Source: Wenyingzhuangia sp039768865 (lineage in GTDB: Bacteria; Bacteroidota; Bacteroidia; Flavobacteriales; Flavobacteriaceae). Taken from it: 27,687 bases of DNA. A program made the translations under genes and the position numbers. Below are positions 8,560-17,102 of the stretch, piece by piece. Each line of letters starts with the position of its first letter. Within the stretch, counting starts at the first letter, position 1. The stretch lies in the NCBI RefSeq assembly GCF_039768865.1, contig NZ_JBDMZQ010000066.1; one strand, written 5' to 3'. The notes below the pieces were generated by a model. That model had not been told where the DNA came from. It did no database searches and saw only the letters and a program-made list of their open reading frames with translations.

Positions 8560-9780
8560 TCATAGTTTATTTCCATTTTCATCATATTCAGCATAAAGAT
8601 AATTATTATACGGAAACCTTTTGACGTGAATCTCTTTAACCATATCAAAAACCTTCTTTTTAAAATCTTCCATATTATCTTTATTCAGTGCAGAAATAAA
8701 AACAGACTTTTCTTCTATCTTGGACATCCAAGAATTTTTTAATTCTTCTAAGGTATAATGCTTTTCTGTTTTTTGAGTCACCAGATCGTCGGGCTCAATG
8801 GTTTGATGTGTATAACTATCTATTTTATTAAACACCATTAAAATAGGTTTGTTAGCGCTTTTAATTTCTTCCAAAATAAGATTTACAGACTGGATATGGT
8901 CTTCAAAAGTGGGATGAGATATATCTACAACATGCAATAATAAATCTGCCTCACGAACTTCATCTAAAGTAGACTTGAAGGACTCTACAAGTTGAGTTGG
9001 TAATTTTCTGATAAACCCAACAGTATCTGTCATTAAAAAAGGAATATTCTTAATAACTACTTTTCTTACAGTAGTATCCAAAGTAGCAAATAGTTTGTCT
9101 TCAGCAAAAACCTCACTTTTACTGATCACATTCATTAACGTAGACTTCCCAACATTGGTATACCCTACCAAGGCGACACGAACCATTTTCCCACGATTTT
9201 TACGCTGTACAGCCATCTGTTTGTCTATCGTTTGTAATTTCTTTTTTAACAAACTGATCTGGTCTCTTACAATACGTCTATCTGTTTCAATTTCGGTTTC
9301 ACCTGGACCACGCATACCTATTCCTCCCTTTTGTTTGTCCAAGTGTGACCATAATTTTGTCAACCTTGGTAACATGTATTGACATTGTGCTAAAGCTACT
9401 TGGGTTCTTGCATAGCTAGTTTGTGCTCTTTGAGCAAAAATATCTAAGATCAAGGTCGTCCTATCTAGAATTTTAGTATCTAGAATTTTCTCTACATTTC
9501 TCAACTGGGCAGGGGAAAGTTCATCATCAAATATAACAGTTCCTACATCATGAGAATCAATATACGACTTGACATCCTCCAACTTACCTGCTCCAATAAA
9601 GGTCTTAGGATGGGGTTTTTCTAATTTTTGAACAAATCTTTTAACCCCAACTCCTCCAGCAGTTTTGACTAAAAACTCTAACTCATCTAAGTACTCTATC
9701 GACTTTGCCTCATCTTGATGCTGTGTGATTACACCCACCAATATTGTTTTTTCCGAGGACACTTTCATTTCATCAATCAT
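8560..9780 (-). CDS. hflX: GTPase HflX
   Basis: HflX is a ribosome-binding GTPase that splits and rescues stalled or heat-damaged 70S ribosomes. The N-terminal HflX domain is followed by the linker signature GGIGMRGPGETEIETDRR (residues 152-169) and the G domain: G1 GYTNVGKS (206-213), G3 DTVGF, G4 NKID. The 406-residue length is usual. M1 and M5 are both possible starts; the promoter predicts a transcript beginning almost at the M1 codon, so the mRNA is either leaderless or begins 12 nt before M5. The gene converges on DUF2480 with no terminator between. Confidence 0.95.
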   Translation of the reverse strand: MIDEMKVSSEKTILVGVITQHQDEAKSIEYLDELEFLVKTAGGVGVKRFVQKLEKPHPKTFIGAGKLEDVKSYIDSHDVGTVIFDDELSPAQLRNVEKILDTKILDRTTLILDIFAQRAQTSYARTQVALAQCQYMLPRLTKLWSHLDKQKGGIGMRGPGETEIETDRRIVRDQISLLKKKLQTIDKQMAVQRKNRGKMVRVALVGYTNVGKSTLMNVISKSEVFAEDKLFATLDTTVRKVVIKNIPFLMTDTVGFIRKLPTQLVESFKSTLDEVREADLLLHVVDISHPTFEDHIQSVNLILEEIKSANKPILMVFNKIDSYTHQTIEPDDLVTQKTEKHYTLEELKNSWMSKIEEKSVFISALNKDNMEDFKKKVFDMVKEIHVKRFPYNNYLYAEYDENGNKL

Positions 9781-9784
9781 AATA

Positions 9785-9812
9785 CAAAGGTAAGGATTTC
9801 CATGAGTTTCAA
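9785..9812 (-). promoter_or_regulatory. Flavobacterial promoter of hflX, giving a leaderless or near-leaderless mRNA
   Basis: On the minus strand TTG (9812-9810), a 17-nt spacer and an exact -7 box TACCTTTG (9792-9785). The box ends 4 nt before the ATG at 9780, so the transcript should start at or next to that codon. Confidence 0.6.
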
Positions 9813-9849
9813 TACCAATAGATAAGACTCAAAACAATTTTCTTTTTTT

Positions 9850-10860
9850 ATGAGATTCACACTTTATTCTTTGAAAATATTCCGTAATAAAGATATCTTT
9901 ACGTACCTAAAAACAACTCTTGTGACCCAAAAAGACTTCTTTTCCATTGCCTTTTATAATACCGAAAACTTATTTGACAACAAAGATGAAGCTCACACTC
10001 TTGAAAAAGACTATACCCCAAGCGGTCGAAAAAAATGGGGATCATATCGATATCAACACAAAATTAATAAAATAGCAAAAGTAATCTCAAAAATTGGAAC
10101 TAGTGATTGTGTTTTCCCCCCAGTACTAGTTGGATTAGCTGAGATAGAAACCAAACAAGTTGCTTTAGATATTATCCAAACTGAGGCTTTAAGATATCTC
10201 AATTATGACTGTGTACATTATGAATCTCCTGATGATAGAGGTATTGATGTAGCATTGCTATACCATAAAGATTTTTTTGAGCTGGTCTCCTCATCAGCGA
10301 TTCCTATCCAAGTATTCGAAACCAATGGCGCACAAGATGACACTCGAGATATTTTATATGTTCAAGGTATACTAAACGGCGAATACACGCATGTATTTGT
10401 GAATCACTGGCCTTCTAGAAGAAAGGGAATAGACAAAACCCATTTGAAGCGAATTACAATTGCAAAAGTCTTAAACGACAAAATTAGCCAGATTTTAGAC
10501 GAGAATATTCATGCGAAGATTACCATCTTAGGAGACTTCAATGATGATCCAAACTCTGAAAGTATTCAACATCATTTGATTTCAGAGTTCATTCTCAATC
10601 CGATGGAAAAATTACTAACCCCCAAGCAAGGCTCTTTAACTCATAATGGTATTTGGTATTTATTTGATCAGATCTTATTGAGCAAAACCTACCTGAACAG
10701 TCAAAAAAATAAATTTATCAAAGCCGCAATCTATAATGAAGCGTTTTTGACTGATTGGACGGGTAGAAATAAAGGTGAACCGCTAAGAACCTATATTGGA
10801 AAATTTTACAGAGGTGGCTTTAGTGACCATTTCCCAGTATATGCTATTTTTAAAAAATAG
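9850..10860 (+). CDS. Endonuclease/exonuclease/phosphatase (EEP) superfamily protein
   Basis: A metal-dependent phosphodiesterase or phosphatase fold shared by DNase I, AP endonucleases and inositol phosphatases. Family motifs appear in order: FYNTENLFD (residues 35-43), GLAEIE with the metal-binding Glu (95-100), DRGIDVALLY (129-138), NHWPSR (185-190), GDFNDDP (228-234) and the catalytic SDHFP (325-329). No signal peptide is evident, but residues 1-28 form an extension before the domain, so the true start could be slightly downstream. The substrate cannot be read from the sequence. The next gene follows after 26 nt on the same strand. Confidence 0.85.
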   Translation: MRFTLYSLKIFRNKDIFTYLKTTLVTQKDFFSIAFYNTENLFDNKDEAHTLEKDYTPSGRKKWGSYRYQHKINKIAKVISKIGTSDCVFPPVLVGLAEIETKQVALDIIQTEALRYLNYDCVHYESPDDRGIDVALLYHKDFFELVSSSAIPIQVFETNGAQDDTRDILYVQGILNGEYTHVFVNHWPSRRKGIDKTHLKRITIAKVLNDKISQILDENIHAKITILGDFNDDPNSESIQHHLISEFILNPMEKLLTPKQGSLTHNGIWYLFDQILLSKTYLNSQKNKFIKAAIYNEAFLTDWTGRNKGEPLRTYIGKFYRGGFSDHFPVYAIFKK

Positions 10861-10886
10861 TGTAACTTAGAGCAAACATCTTTAGT

Positions 10887-11969
10887 TTGATTGAAAAACT
10901 TTTAAAACATTTAGTACTACAACAAAAAAGAGGGCTTGATAAAAACTACCTGCCAGGTATATTTAGTTCACAAAGATTTCATTCTTTTCTACCTTACCGT
11001 AGAGAAGATGAAAATATTTTCTTTTCTAGCGCTATTGTTTATACCCTTCAGGAGCATTATGATTCGCTATCAAAAAACTCAAGAACTATTGTAGATGACC
11101 TCATCAAACAAGTGATCAAATGCTACCCAAGTTTTAAGAATTTTAGAGGTAAAAAAACATATAATTTTTTTAAAACCCAGCCTATGAATTTTTTTCCAAA
11201 TGGAAAAATAATGCAACATTTTGACTTCTTCAAACTTGCTGATGATGCTGATGACACAATATATGTATACTTGACTCACCCAAAAAAGAGAAAACATAAA
11301 AAATTAAAACAAAAACTCATCAAGCATGCAAACGGCACACTAAAGTGGAGTTCTCACAAAAGTATTGATTATAAAAAACTAAAAACTTATGGTGTATATT
11401 TTGGGAAAAATATGCCCATCGAAGTTGATGCTTGTGTACTGTCCAACATACTCTTATGGTCTTCTAAAAACAAACTAAACACATATGAACAAGATAAGGA
11501 TTCAATCACCTATATCGTAAAAAGTATCATTTCGAAAGATTATATCAATACCCCACATTTGATTTCCCCCTGCTATCCAACTACTGCACAAATATGCTAT
11601 CATTACAGTAGACTGATCAAGAATACGAACGAAAAACACCTATCAACTGTTATAAAACTTGTTTTGATTGATGATATTAAATCCATTTTGAAAACACGTC
11701 ATTCTTTTATAGATACCTTATTTTACCATATCGCTTTATTAAATATGGGAATAATATTACGAGAAAAACTTAAATATAAATTGAGTAATGTACTTAGAAC
11801 AACCAATTATTTTTATACTTCTATTCCATTGATGATTCCAAAACTGTGGGTTAGAAAACTACAAAAACACAAGATATTCAAGACTTTTGAGCTTAGAACA
11901 AAATGCGATGGATATACTACTACTCTATTGTTAGAATATGAAATATTACACAAAAGTATGATTTCATAA
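10887..11969 (+). CDS. Unnamed conserved-looking protein with DxDDT motif; possible terpene-cyclase-like alpha-toroid
   Basis: I cannot name this 360-residue protein. It has no signal peptide or clear membrane segment and is very rich in Lys, Ile, Leu and Tyr. It contains LADDADDTIYVYL (residues 117-129): D120-x-D122-D123-T124 has the form of the DxDDT acid motif of class II terpene cyclases (squalene-hopene and copalyl diphosphate synthases). Segments such as YRREDENIFFSSAIVYTL, MPIEVDACVLSNILLW and YPTTAQICYHYSRLI look like repeated helical hairpins of an alpha/alpha toroid. The length fits one such domain. No QW repeats are seen, and the motif could be chance. The start is TTG: the frame is closed at 10863 and offers no ATG before residue 100. 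It ends at a strong terminator and probably shares a transcript with the EEP gene. Confidence 0.6.
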   Translation: MIEKLLKHLVLQQKRGLDKNYLPGIFSSQRFHSFLPYRREDENIFFSSAIVYTLQEHYDSLSKNSRTIVDDLIKQVIKCYPSFKNFRGKKTYNFFKTQPMNFFPNGKIMQHFDFFKLADDADDTIYVYLTHPKKRKHKKLKQKLIKHANGTLKWSSHKSIDYKKLKTYGVYFGKNMPIEVDACVLSNILLWSSKNKLNTYEQDKDSITYIVKSIISKDYINTPHLISPCYPTTAQICYHYSRLIKNTNEKHLSTVIKLVLIDDIKSILKTRHSFIDTLFYHIALLNMGIILREKLKYKLSNVLRTTNYFYTSIPLMIPKLWVRKLQKHKIFKTFELRTKCDGYTTTLLLEYEILHKSMIS

Positions 11970-11999
11970 AAATTAGAGTTCTGAAATTTACTCACAAAA

Positions 12000-12028
12000 A
12001 AAGGTTATCTTTTGAAAAGATAACCTTT
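12000..12028. terminator. Convergent terminator between the DxDDT gene and leuB
   Basis: A 14-bp perfect inverted repeat (AAAGGTTATCTTTT / AAAAGATAACCTTT) with a single central G. The left flank is a run of A, giving a U tract for leuB on the minus strand; the right flank is only moderately T-rich, so it is stronger for leuB than for the plus-strand gene. Confidence 0.85.
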
Positions 12029-12050
12029 AAAATATTTTACTAAAATGCAG

Positions 12051-13106
12051 TTAGATTTTTGCAGCTAACCAATCTCCAACTTCTTTGGTTCCGTGAGCTT
12101 TAGCACCATTTGCTAAATCTTCAGTTACAACTCCTTCTTCTAAAGCTTGATTCACTGCATTTCTAATCGCCAAGCCTTCTTGTTTTAAACCAAAGTTTTC
12201 GAACATCATTGCTGCAGATAAAATCGTTGCCATTGGATTTGCAATATTTAATCCTGTTGCTTGTGGATAAGAACCATGTATAGGCTCAAATAACGCTATA
12301 TCAGACCCCATAGATGCTGAAGGCATTAATCCCATAGATCCAGAAATCACAGAGGCTTCATCCGTTAATATATCTCCAAACAAATTTTCTGTAATCAATA
12401 CATCATAAGAGTTAGGCCATTGAACCAAACGCATGGCCACGGCATCAACCAACTCATAAGAAACTTCAACTTCTGGATAATCTTTTTCCATAGACTGTAC
12501 CGTTTCTCTCCATAAACGTGATGTCTCTAAAACATTCGCCTTGTCAACACAACACAATCTTTTAGAACGTGTCATGGCCAATTCAAATCCTTTTTTAGCC
12601 AAACGAATCACCTCTTCTCTTGTATAAACACAGTTATCAAAAGCAGTTTCACCACCATCTTTTCTTCCTTTATCTCCAAAATATATACCTCCTGTTAATT
12701 CTCTCAAGAAAACCAAATCAGTACCCTCAATGCGCTCTCTTTTTAGTGGAGATTTATCCAATAAGGAAGGAAAAGTAAAGGTAGGTCTTACATTAGCAAA
12801 CAAACCAAGTTTCTTTCTCATTTTTAACAAACCTTGTTCAGGCCTCACAGGATTACTTGGGTCGTTATCAAACCTAGGAAGGCCGATAGCTCCAAACAAT
12901 ACAGCATCAGAACTAGTACAAACTTCATGAGTAGTATCTGGATAAGGCTCTCCAACTGCATCAATAGCAGCAGCACCAGTCAAAGCAGGCTTCCAAGTTA
13001 TTTGATGTCCAAATTTAGCAGCTACTGCATCAGAAACTTTTACTGCTTGTTCAATTACTTCTGGTCCAATTCCATCACCAGCTAATACCGCAATCTTTAA
13101 TTCCAT
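12051..13106 (-). CDS. leuB: 3-isopropylmalate dehydrogenase LeuB
   Basis: An NAD-dependent oxidative decarboxylase acting on 3-isopropylmalate in leucine synthesis; LeuB enzymes often also accept 3-methylmalate in the citramalate route to isoleucine. GDGIGPE is at residues 10-16, RELTGGIYFG at 135-144, VDKANVLETS at 187-196, the metal-binding Asps near 221, 245 and 249 (NLFGDILTDEAS), and the NAD-binding EPIHGS at 274-279. The 351-residue length is normal. It is last in its unit, 21 nt after the synthase, and ends at a strong terminator. Confidence 0.96.
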   Translation of the reverse strand: MELKIAVLAGDGIGPEVIEQAVKVSDAVAAKFGHQITWKPALTGAAAIDAVGEPYPDTTHEVCTSSDAVLFGAIGLPRFDNDPSNPVRPEQGLLKMRKKLGLFANVRPTFTFPSLLDKSPLKRERIEGTDLVFLRELTGGIYFGDKGRKDGGETAFDNCVYTREEVIRLAKKGFELAMTRSKRLCCVDKANVLETSRLWRETVQSMEKDYPEVEVSYELVDAVAMRLVQWPNSYDVLITENLFGDILTDEASVISGSMGLMPSASMGSDIALFEPIHGSYPQATGLNIANPMATILSAAMMFENFGLKQEGLAIRNAVNQALEEGVVTEDLANGAKAHGTKEVGDWLAAKI

Positions 13107-13127
13107 TTTTTTATTTTTTACTCTTAT

Positions 13128-14645
13128 TTAAATAATATTCAACATTTTTTCTGTCGCCATAATTGCTGAGACCGTTTGATCAGAGTCTAAACCTCTCGTC
13201 TTATACTCTTTTCCATTCAAACTCCAGGTGATCACAGTCTCACACAAGGCATCTGAATGAGAACCAGGAGGAATACGTACAGCATAATCTGTCAACGTTG
13301 GCAAAACTAACTCTTTTTTCTTATAAATATTAGCCAAAGCTTTCATAAAAGCATCATATTGACCATCTCCACTGGCACTTTCCTCAATGATACTTCCTTC
13401 AAATGATACGGCTACAGTTGTAGAAGGTTTTAGACCTTTGGCATGGGTCAAAACATAAGACTCTATCTTTACTTTTTCTGCTATGGTATTTGAATTTAAT
13501 ACATCAGAAATAATGTACGGCAAATCATTTTGAGTTACTAACTCTTTTTTATCCCCTAATTCAATCACTCTTTGAGTCACCAATTTCAATTCTTCATCAT
13601 TCAAACTCATACCTAAATCTTGTAGGTTTTTTTGAATATTTGCTTTACCTGAAGTTTTTCCTAAAGCATATTTACGCTTACGCCCAAAACGCTTAGGCAG
13701 CAAGTCGTTATAATATAGATTTTTTTTATTATCCCCATCAGCATGAATTCCTGCGGTTTGAGTAAATACATTTTCTCCCACAACTGGTTTACTCTCTGGT
13801 ATTTTGAAACCCGAAAAAGCTTCTACCATTTTACTAACTTTATACAGAGCCTTTTCGTTTACCTCCACCAAATAATCTGGCATAAAGTCGTTAACAACTG
13901 CTACAACACTTGCCAATGGAGCATTTCCTGCTCGCTCTCCCATTCCGTTTAAGGTCAAATGCAATCCATCTGTCCCTCCTTTGATCGCTTCCATAGCATT
14001 TGCAACACTTAAATCATAATCATTATGGCAGTGGAAATCTAAGTGTAGACTTGGATACTTGGCTTTTATTTCTTTAACATAATCAAAAGATTCTTGAGGG
14101 GTTAAAATCCCTAAAGTATCTGGCAACATAACTCTTTTTACTGGTTGAGTAACGATAAAATCGAGATATTGATACACATAAGCCCTAGAATTTCGCATTC
14201 CATTAGACCAATCTTCTAAATAAACATTGGTCTCTATCCCCTGCTCCGAAGCCATCTGTATAGAGATTTCTATCTCTGAAAAATGCTGCTTTGGAGTTTT
14301 GCATAGTTGATGTTCCAAATGATTCATGGAACCCTTAGTTAGTAGATTTTGTACTTTTGCACCAGCCTCTTTCATCCATTGAATAGAGGTTCCATGATCT
14401 ACAAAAGTCAACACCTCTATCTTGCCAAGATGACCCTGTTTAGCTGCCCATGCAGTTATGTTTTTAACTGCTTTGAACTCTCCCTCGGACACACGTGCAG
14501 AAGCAATTTCTATACGATCAATCTTTAGCTCATCTAACAATAGTTGAGCAATGGTTAGCTTTTCATTAGCTGCAAAGGACACTCCTGAGGTTTGTTCACC
14601 ATCACGGAGGGTTGTATCCATTATTTCTATTTTCTTTTGGCTCAT
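13128..14645 (-). CDS. leuA/cimA: 2-isopropylmalate synthase family enzyme (LeuA/CimA), probably citramalate synthase type
   Basis: A DRE-TIM metallolyase that condenses acetyl-CoA with a 2-oxo acid. The TIM barrel has TLRDGEQ (residues 12-18), LPDTLG (174-179) and metal-binding FHCHNDYD (204-211), and the C-terminal third is the LeuA dimer/regulatory domain ending RIPPGSHSD and TEKMLNII. Aligned by eye from memory with Leptospira CimA (offset 2), the residues that form its pyruvate pocket (Leu81, Leu104, Tyr144) are kept as Leu79, Leu102 and Tyr142, in KIEVLTFVD, NLLTKGS and NVYLEDWSNG. This favours pyruvate, hence citramalate and isoleucine, over 2-oxoisovalerate and leucine. Context with leuB and leuCD fits both. 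The 505-residue length matches CimA-like members. Specificity is inferred. Confidence 0.85.
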   Translation of the reverse strand: MSQKKIEIMDTTLRDGEQTSGVSFAANEKLTIAQLLLDELKIDRIEIASARVSEGEFKAVKNITAWAAKQGHLGKIEVLTFVDHGTSIQWMKEAGAKVQNLLTKGSMNHLEHQLCKTPKQHFSEIEISIQMASEQGIETNVYLEDWSNGMRNSRAYVYQYLDFIVTQPVKRVMLPDTLGILTPQESFDYVKEIKAKYPSLHLDFHCHNDYDLSVANAMEAIKGGTDGLHLTLNGMGERAGNAPLASVVAVVNDFMPDYLVEVNEKALYKVSKMVEAFSGFKIPESKPVVGENVFTQTAGIHADGDNKKNLYYNDLLPKRFGRKRKYALGKTSGKANIQKNLQDLGMSLNDEELKLVTQRVIELGDKKELVTQNDLPYIISDVLNSNTIAEKVKIESYVLTHAKGLKPSTTVAVSFEGSIIEESASGDGQYDAFMKALANIYKKKELVLPTLTDYAVRIPPGSHSDALCETVITWSLNGKEYKTRGLDSDQTVSAIMATEKMLNII

Positions 14646-14722
14646 AATCTTAAGCTAATTTTTAGGGAAAAATCATTTTTAATTGCTAGTTTACAAGCAA
14701 CAAACCCAAAAAATATAAGATA

Positions 14723-14730
14723 CAAATATA
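14723..14730 (-). promoter_or_regulatory. Possible -7 box (TATATTTG) for the synthase-leuB unit
   Basis: An exact TAnnTTTG on the minus strand directly after the leuD terminator. It would give a leader of about 70 nt before the synthase ATG. No TTG -33 element is seen at the normal spacing. Confidence 0.4.
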
Positions 14731-14732
14731 AA

Positions 14733-14764
14733 AAAAGCGTTTCACTTAATTGTGAAACGCTTTT
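14733..14764 (-). terminator. Terminator between leuD and the LeuA/CimA synthase
   Basis: A 13-bp perfect stem (AAAAGCGTTTCAC / GTGAAACGCTTTT) with a 6-nt loop TTAATT. On the minus strand it is followed by a U-rich run. It lies 40 nt after the leuD stop, so leuCD and synthase-leuB appear to be separate or partly uncoupled transcripts. Confidence 0.85.
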
Positions 14765-14804
14765 GAAATTATAAATAATGTTCTCCGTTCAAGAAAAGAC
14801 TTAC

Positions 14805-15404
14805 TTAAAATGGTCTTTTGCCAGCAAACTCGGTGATCTCTCCTTGAATATTTTTTAAATAATCAATATCGTCAAATCCATTTAACATATTGTCTTTTTT
14901 GTAAAGATTGATGTCAAAAGATTCAGACTCACCAGTCGCTACTAAAGTAACCGATTGGTTTGGTAAATCTACTTTGATTTCTGCTTTTGGATTTGCTTGA
15001 ATTGCAACAAATAACTTGTCAGCAAATTCTGCTGAAACCTGAACAGGTAATACTCCTACATTCAAACAGTTGTTCTTAAAGATATCAGCAAACTCTGATG
15101 AAATCACACAACGCAATCCAAAATCGTAAACAGACCAAGCCGCGTGTTCTCTAGAAGAACCCGAACCAAAGTTACGTCCTCCTACCAAAATTTTTGACCC
15201 TGCATAAATGTCTTTATTTAACGGAAAATCTGCTTTAGGAGTTCCATCAGCATTAAATCTCCAGTCACGGAAAAAGTTAATATCAAAATCTACTCGCTCT
15301 GTTGCTTTTAAAAAACGAGCAGGAATGATTTGATCTGTATCCACATTCTCTATCGGTAATGGATAAGCAGTACTTGTTAATACTTCAAATTTATCGTAAG
15401 CCAT
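14805..15404 (-). CDS. leuD: 3-isopropylmalate dehydratase small subunit LeuD
   Basis: The small (swivel) subunit of isopropylmalate isomerase; with LeuC it interconverts 2- and 3-isopropylmalate, and in some bacteria citramalate and 3-methylmalate. VDTDQIIPARFL (residues 21-32) and the substrate-binding GGRNFGSGSSREHAAWS (75-91) are conserved. The 199-residue length is normal. It starts 14 nt after leuC and ends before a strong terminator. Confidence 0.95.
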   Translation of the reverse strand: MAYDKFEVLTSTAYPLPIENVDTDQIIPARFLKATERVDFDINFFRDWRFNADGTPKADFPLNKDIYAGSKILVGGRNFGSGSSREHAAWSVYDFGLRCVISSEFADIFKNNCLNVGVLPVQVSAEFADKLFVAIQANPKAEIKVDLPNQSVTLVATGESESFDINLYKKDNMLNGFDDIDYLKNIQGEITEFAGKRPF

Positions 15405-15418
15405 TGTATTCTATTTTT

Positions 15419-16825
15419 TTAAGCGTTAGCAGTTAAGATTGTTCTTGGATCAGTGACCACACCTTCCACAGCAGAAGCCGCAGCGACTAATGGAGAGGCT
15501 AATAAAGTTCTAGACCCTGGTCCTTGACGTCCTTCGAAGTTACGGTTAGAAGTAGAAACTGATAATTTCCCTGCTGGGATTTTATCATCATTCATTGCCA
15601 AACATGCTGAACAACCAGGCTCTCTCAACACAAACCCAGCAGCTGTAATGATGGCATCTAATCCTTCTTCTTTGATTTGATCAACTACTTTATGTGATCC
15701 TGGAACCAACCATGCCGTTACGTGATCTGCTTTTTTACGTCCTTTTACTACAGAACAGAAAGCTCTAAAATCTTCTATTCGACCGTTAGTACATGACCCT
15801 AAGAACACAAAGTCGATCTCTTTTCCAATCATAGAATCTCCTTCTTGGAAATCCATATAACCTAAAGATTTTTTATAAGTTTCAACTCCACCTTTTAAAG
15901 ACTCTGCCGTAGGAATATCTTTTGTAACTCCCATTCCCATTCCTGGGTTTGTTCCATAAGTGATCATGGGTTCAATATCTGCTGCATCGTAGTTAAACTC
16001 AACATCAAACACTGCACCTTCATCAGTACTCAAAGTATTCCAATATTCCATTGCCTTATCCCAATCATTCCCTTTTGGAGTCTGAGCACGGCCTGCTATG
16101 TAATCATAAGTTTTTTGATCTGGAGCAATCATTCCTCCACGAGCACCCATCTCAATAGATAAGTTACATACAGTCATACGACCTTCCATTGTCATGTCTT
16201 CAAAAACATCACCTGCATATTCTACAAAATAACCTGTAGCACCAGAAGTAGTCTGCTTTGAAATGATGTACAAAGCAACATCTTTTGGGGTTACTCCTAA
16301 ACCTAATTTACCATTTACGTTGATACGCATTGCTTTAGGTTTCGACTGCATGATACACTGGGTAGACAATACCATTTCTACTTCAGAAGTACCAATACCA
16401 AATGCAATCGCACCAAAAGCACCGTGAGTAGAAGTATGTGAATCTCCACAAACAATTGTAGCCCCTGGTAATGTGATCCCGTTTTCAGGTCCCACTACGT
16501 GAACGATACCATTGTTAACATCTCCTAATCCCCAGTGAGAAATCCCGTGCTTTTTTGCATTTCTTTCTAATGCATTTAATTGGTTTGCAGACAAAGCATC
16601 CTCAACCGGTAAATGCTGGTTAATCGTTGGTGTATTGTGATCCGCAGTAGCAAAAGTACGCTCTGGGTACAAAACACTGTTTCCTCTACTTTCTAATCCT
16701 AAAAACGCTACTGGACTTGTAACTTCATGGATGAAATGACGGTCTATAAAGAACACATCTGGTCCGTCTTGTACATGACGTACTACATGTGAATCCCAAA
16801 CTTTGTCAAATAATGTTGTTGCCAT
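15419..16825 (-). CDS. leuC: 3-isopropylmalate dehydratase large subunit LeuC
   Basis: The aconitase-family large subunit carrying a 4Fe-4S cluster, which dehydrates and rehydrates isopropylmalate together with LeuD. Cluster ligands are Cys345 in FLGSCTNGR and Cys405/Cys408 in GCSAC. VCGDSHTSTHGAFGA (125-139) is the family signature. The 468-residue length is normal. It is the first gene of leuCD behind a well-formed promoter. Its cluster ties it to the sufE-sufT genes of the same window. Confidence 0.96.
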   Translation of the reverse strand: MATTLFDKVWDSHVVRHVQDGPDVFFIDRHFIHEVTSPVAFLGLESRGNSVLYPERTFATADHNTPTINQHLPVEDALSANQLNALERNAKKHGISHWGLGDVNNGIVHVVGPENGITLPGATIVCGDSHTSTHGAFGAIAFGIGTSEVEMVLSTQCIMQSKPKAMRINVNGKLGLGVTPKDVALYIISKQTTSGATGYFVEYAGDVFEDMTMEGRMTVCNLSIEMGARGGMIAPDQKTYDYIAGRAQTPKGNDWDKAMEYWNTLSTDEGAVFDVEFNYDAADIEPMITYGTNPGMGMGVTKDIPTAESLKGGVETYKKSLGYMDFQEGDSMIGKEIDFVFLGSCTNGRIEDFRAFCSVVKGRKKADHVTAWLVPGSHKVVDQIKEEGLDAIITAAGFVLREPGCSACLAMNDDKIPAGKLSVSTSNRNFEGRQGPGSRTLLASPLVAAASAVEGVVTDPRTILTANA

Positions 16826-16886
16826 ATTAATTTCGACTTATTTATTATTTTCTATGATGATTGCAATTCATTGAATTACAGGTCGC

Positions 16887-16916
16887 CAAATTTACAAAAA
16901 AACAGCCTATAACCAA
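16887..16916 (-). promoter_or_regulatory. Flavobacterial promoter of leuCD
   Basis: On the minus strand TTG (16916-16914), a 19-nt spacer and an exact -7 box TAAATTTG (16894-16887). The predicted start near 16882 leaves a leader of about 57 nt. I see no leucine-rich leader peptide or attenuator in it. Confidence 0.65.
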
Positions 16917-17102
16917 TTAAACTGTCTGAAAATTATTACAATACAAAAACCAAAAGGCTATTTGTTTCTCTACATGGTTTTAAAAAACACGTCCTTGCTT
17001 GATCTCAGTAGTATTTGTTTTGTCTAAGACCAGAACACTTCACTAAAATATTATTTTAACATCTTAAAGAATGTTTATCTTTATCATTTCTAAACCATAC
17101 AC

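Noticed and set aside
14646..14720. Possible leader peptide (MIFP, stop) upstream of the LeuA/CimA synthase
   Set aside because: Four codons with no leucine or isoleucine run and no alternative hairpins, so it does not look like an attenuator.
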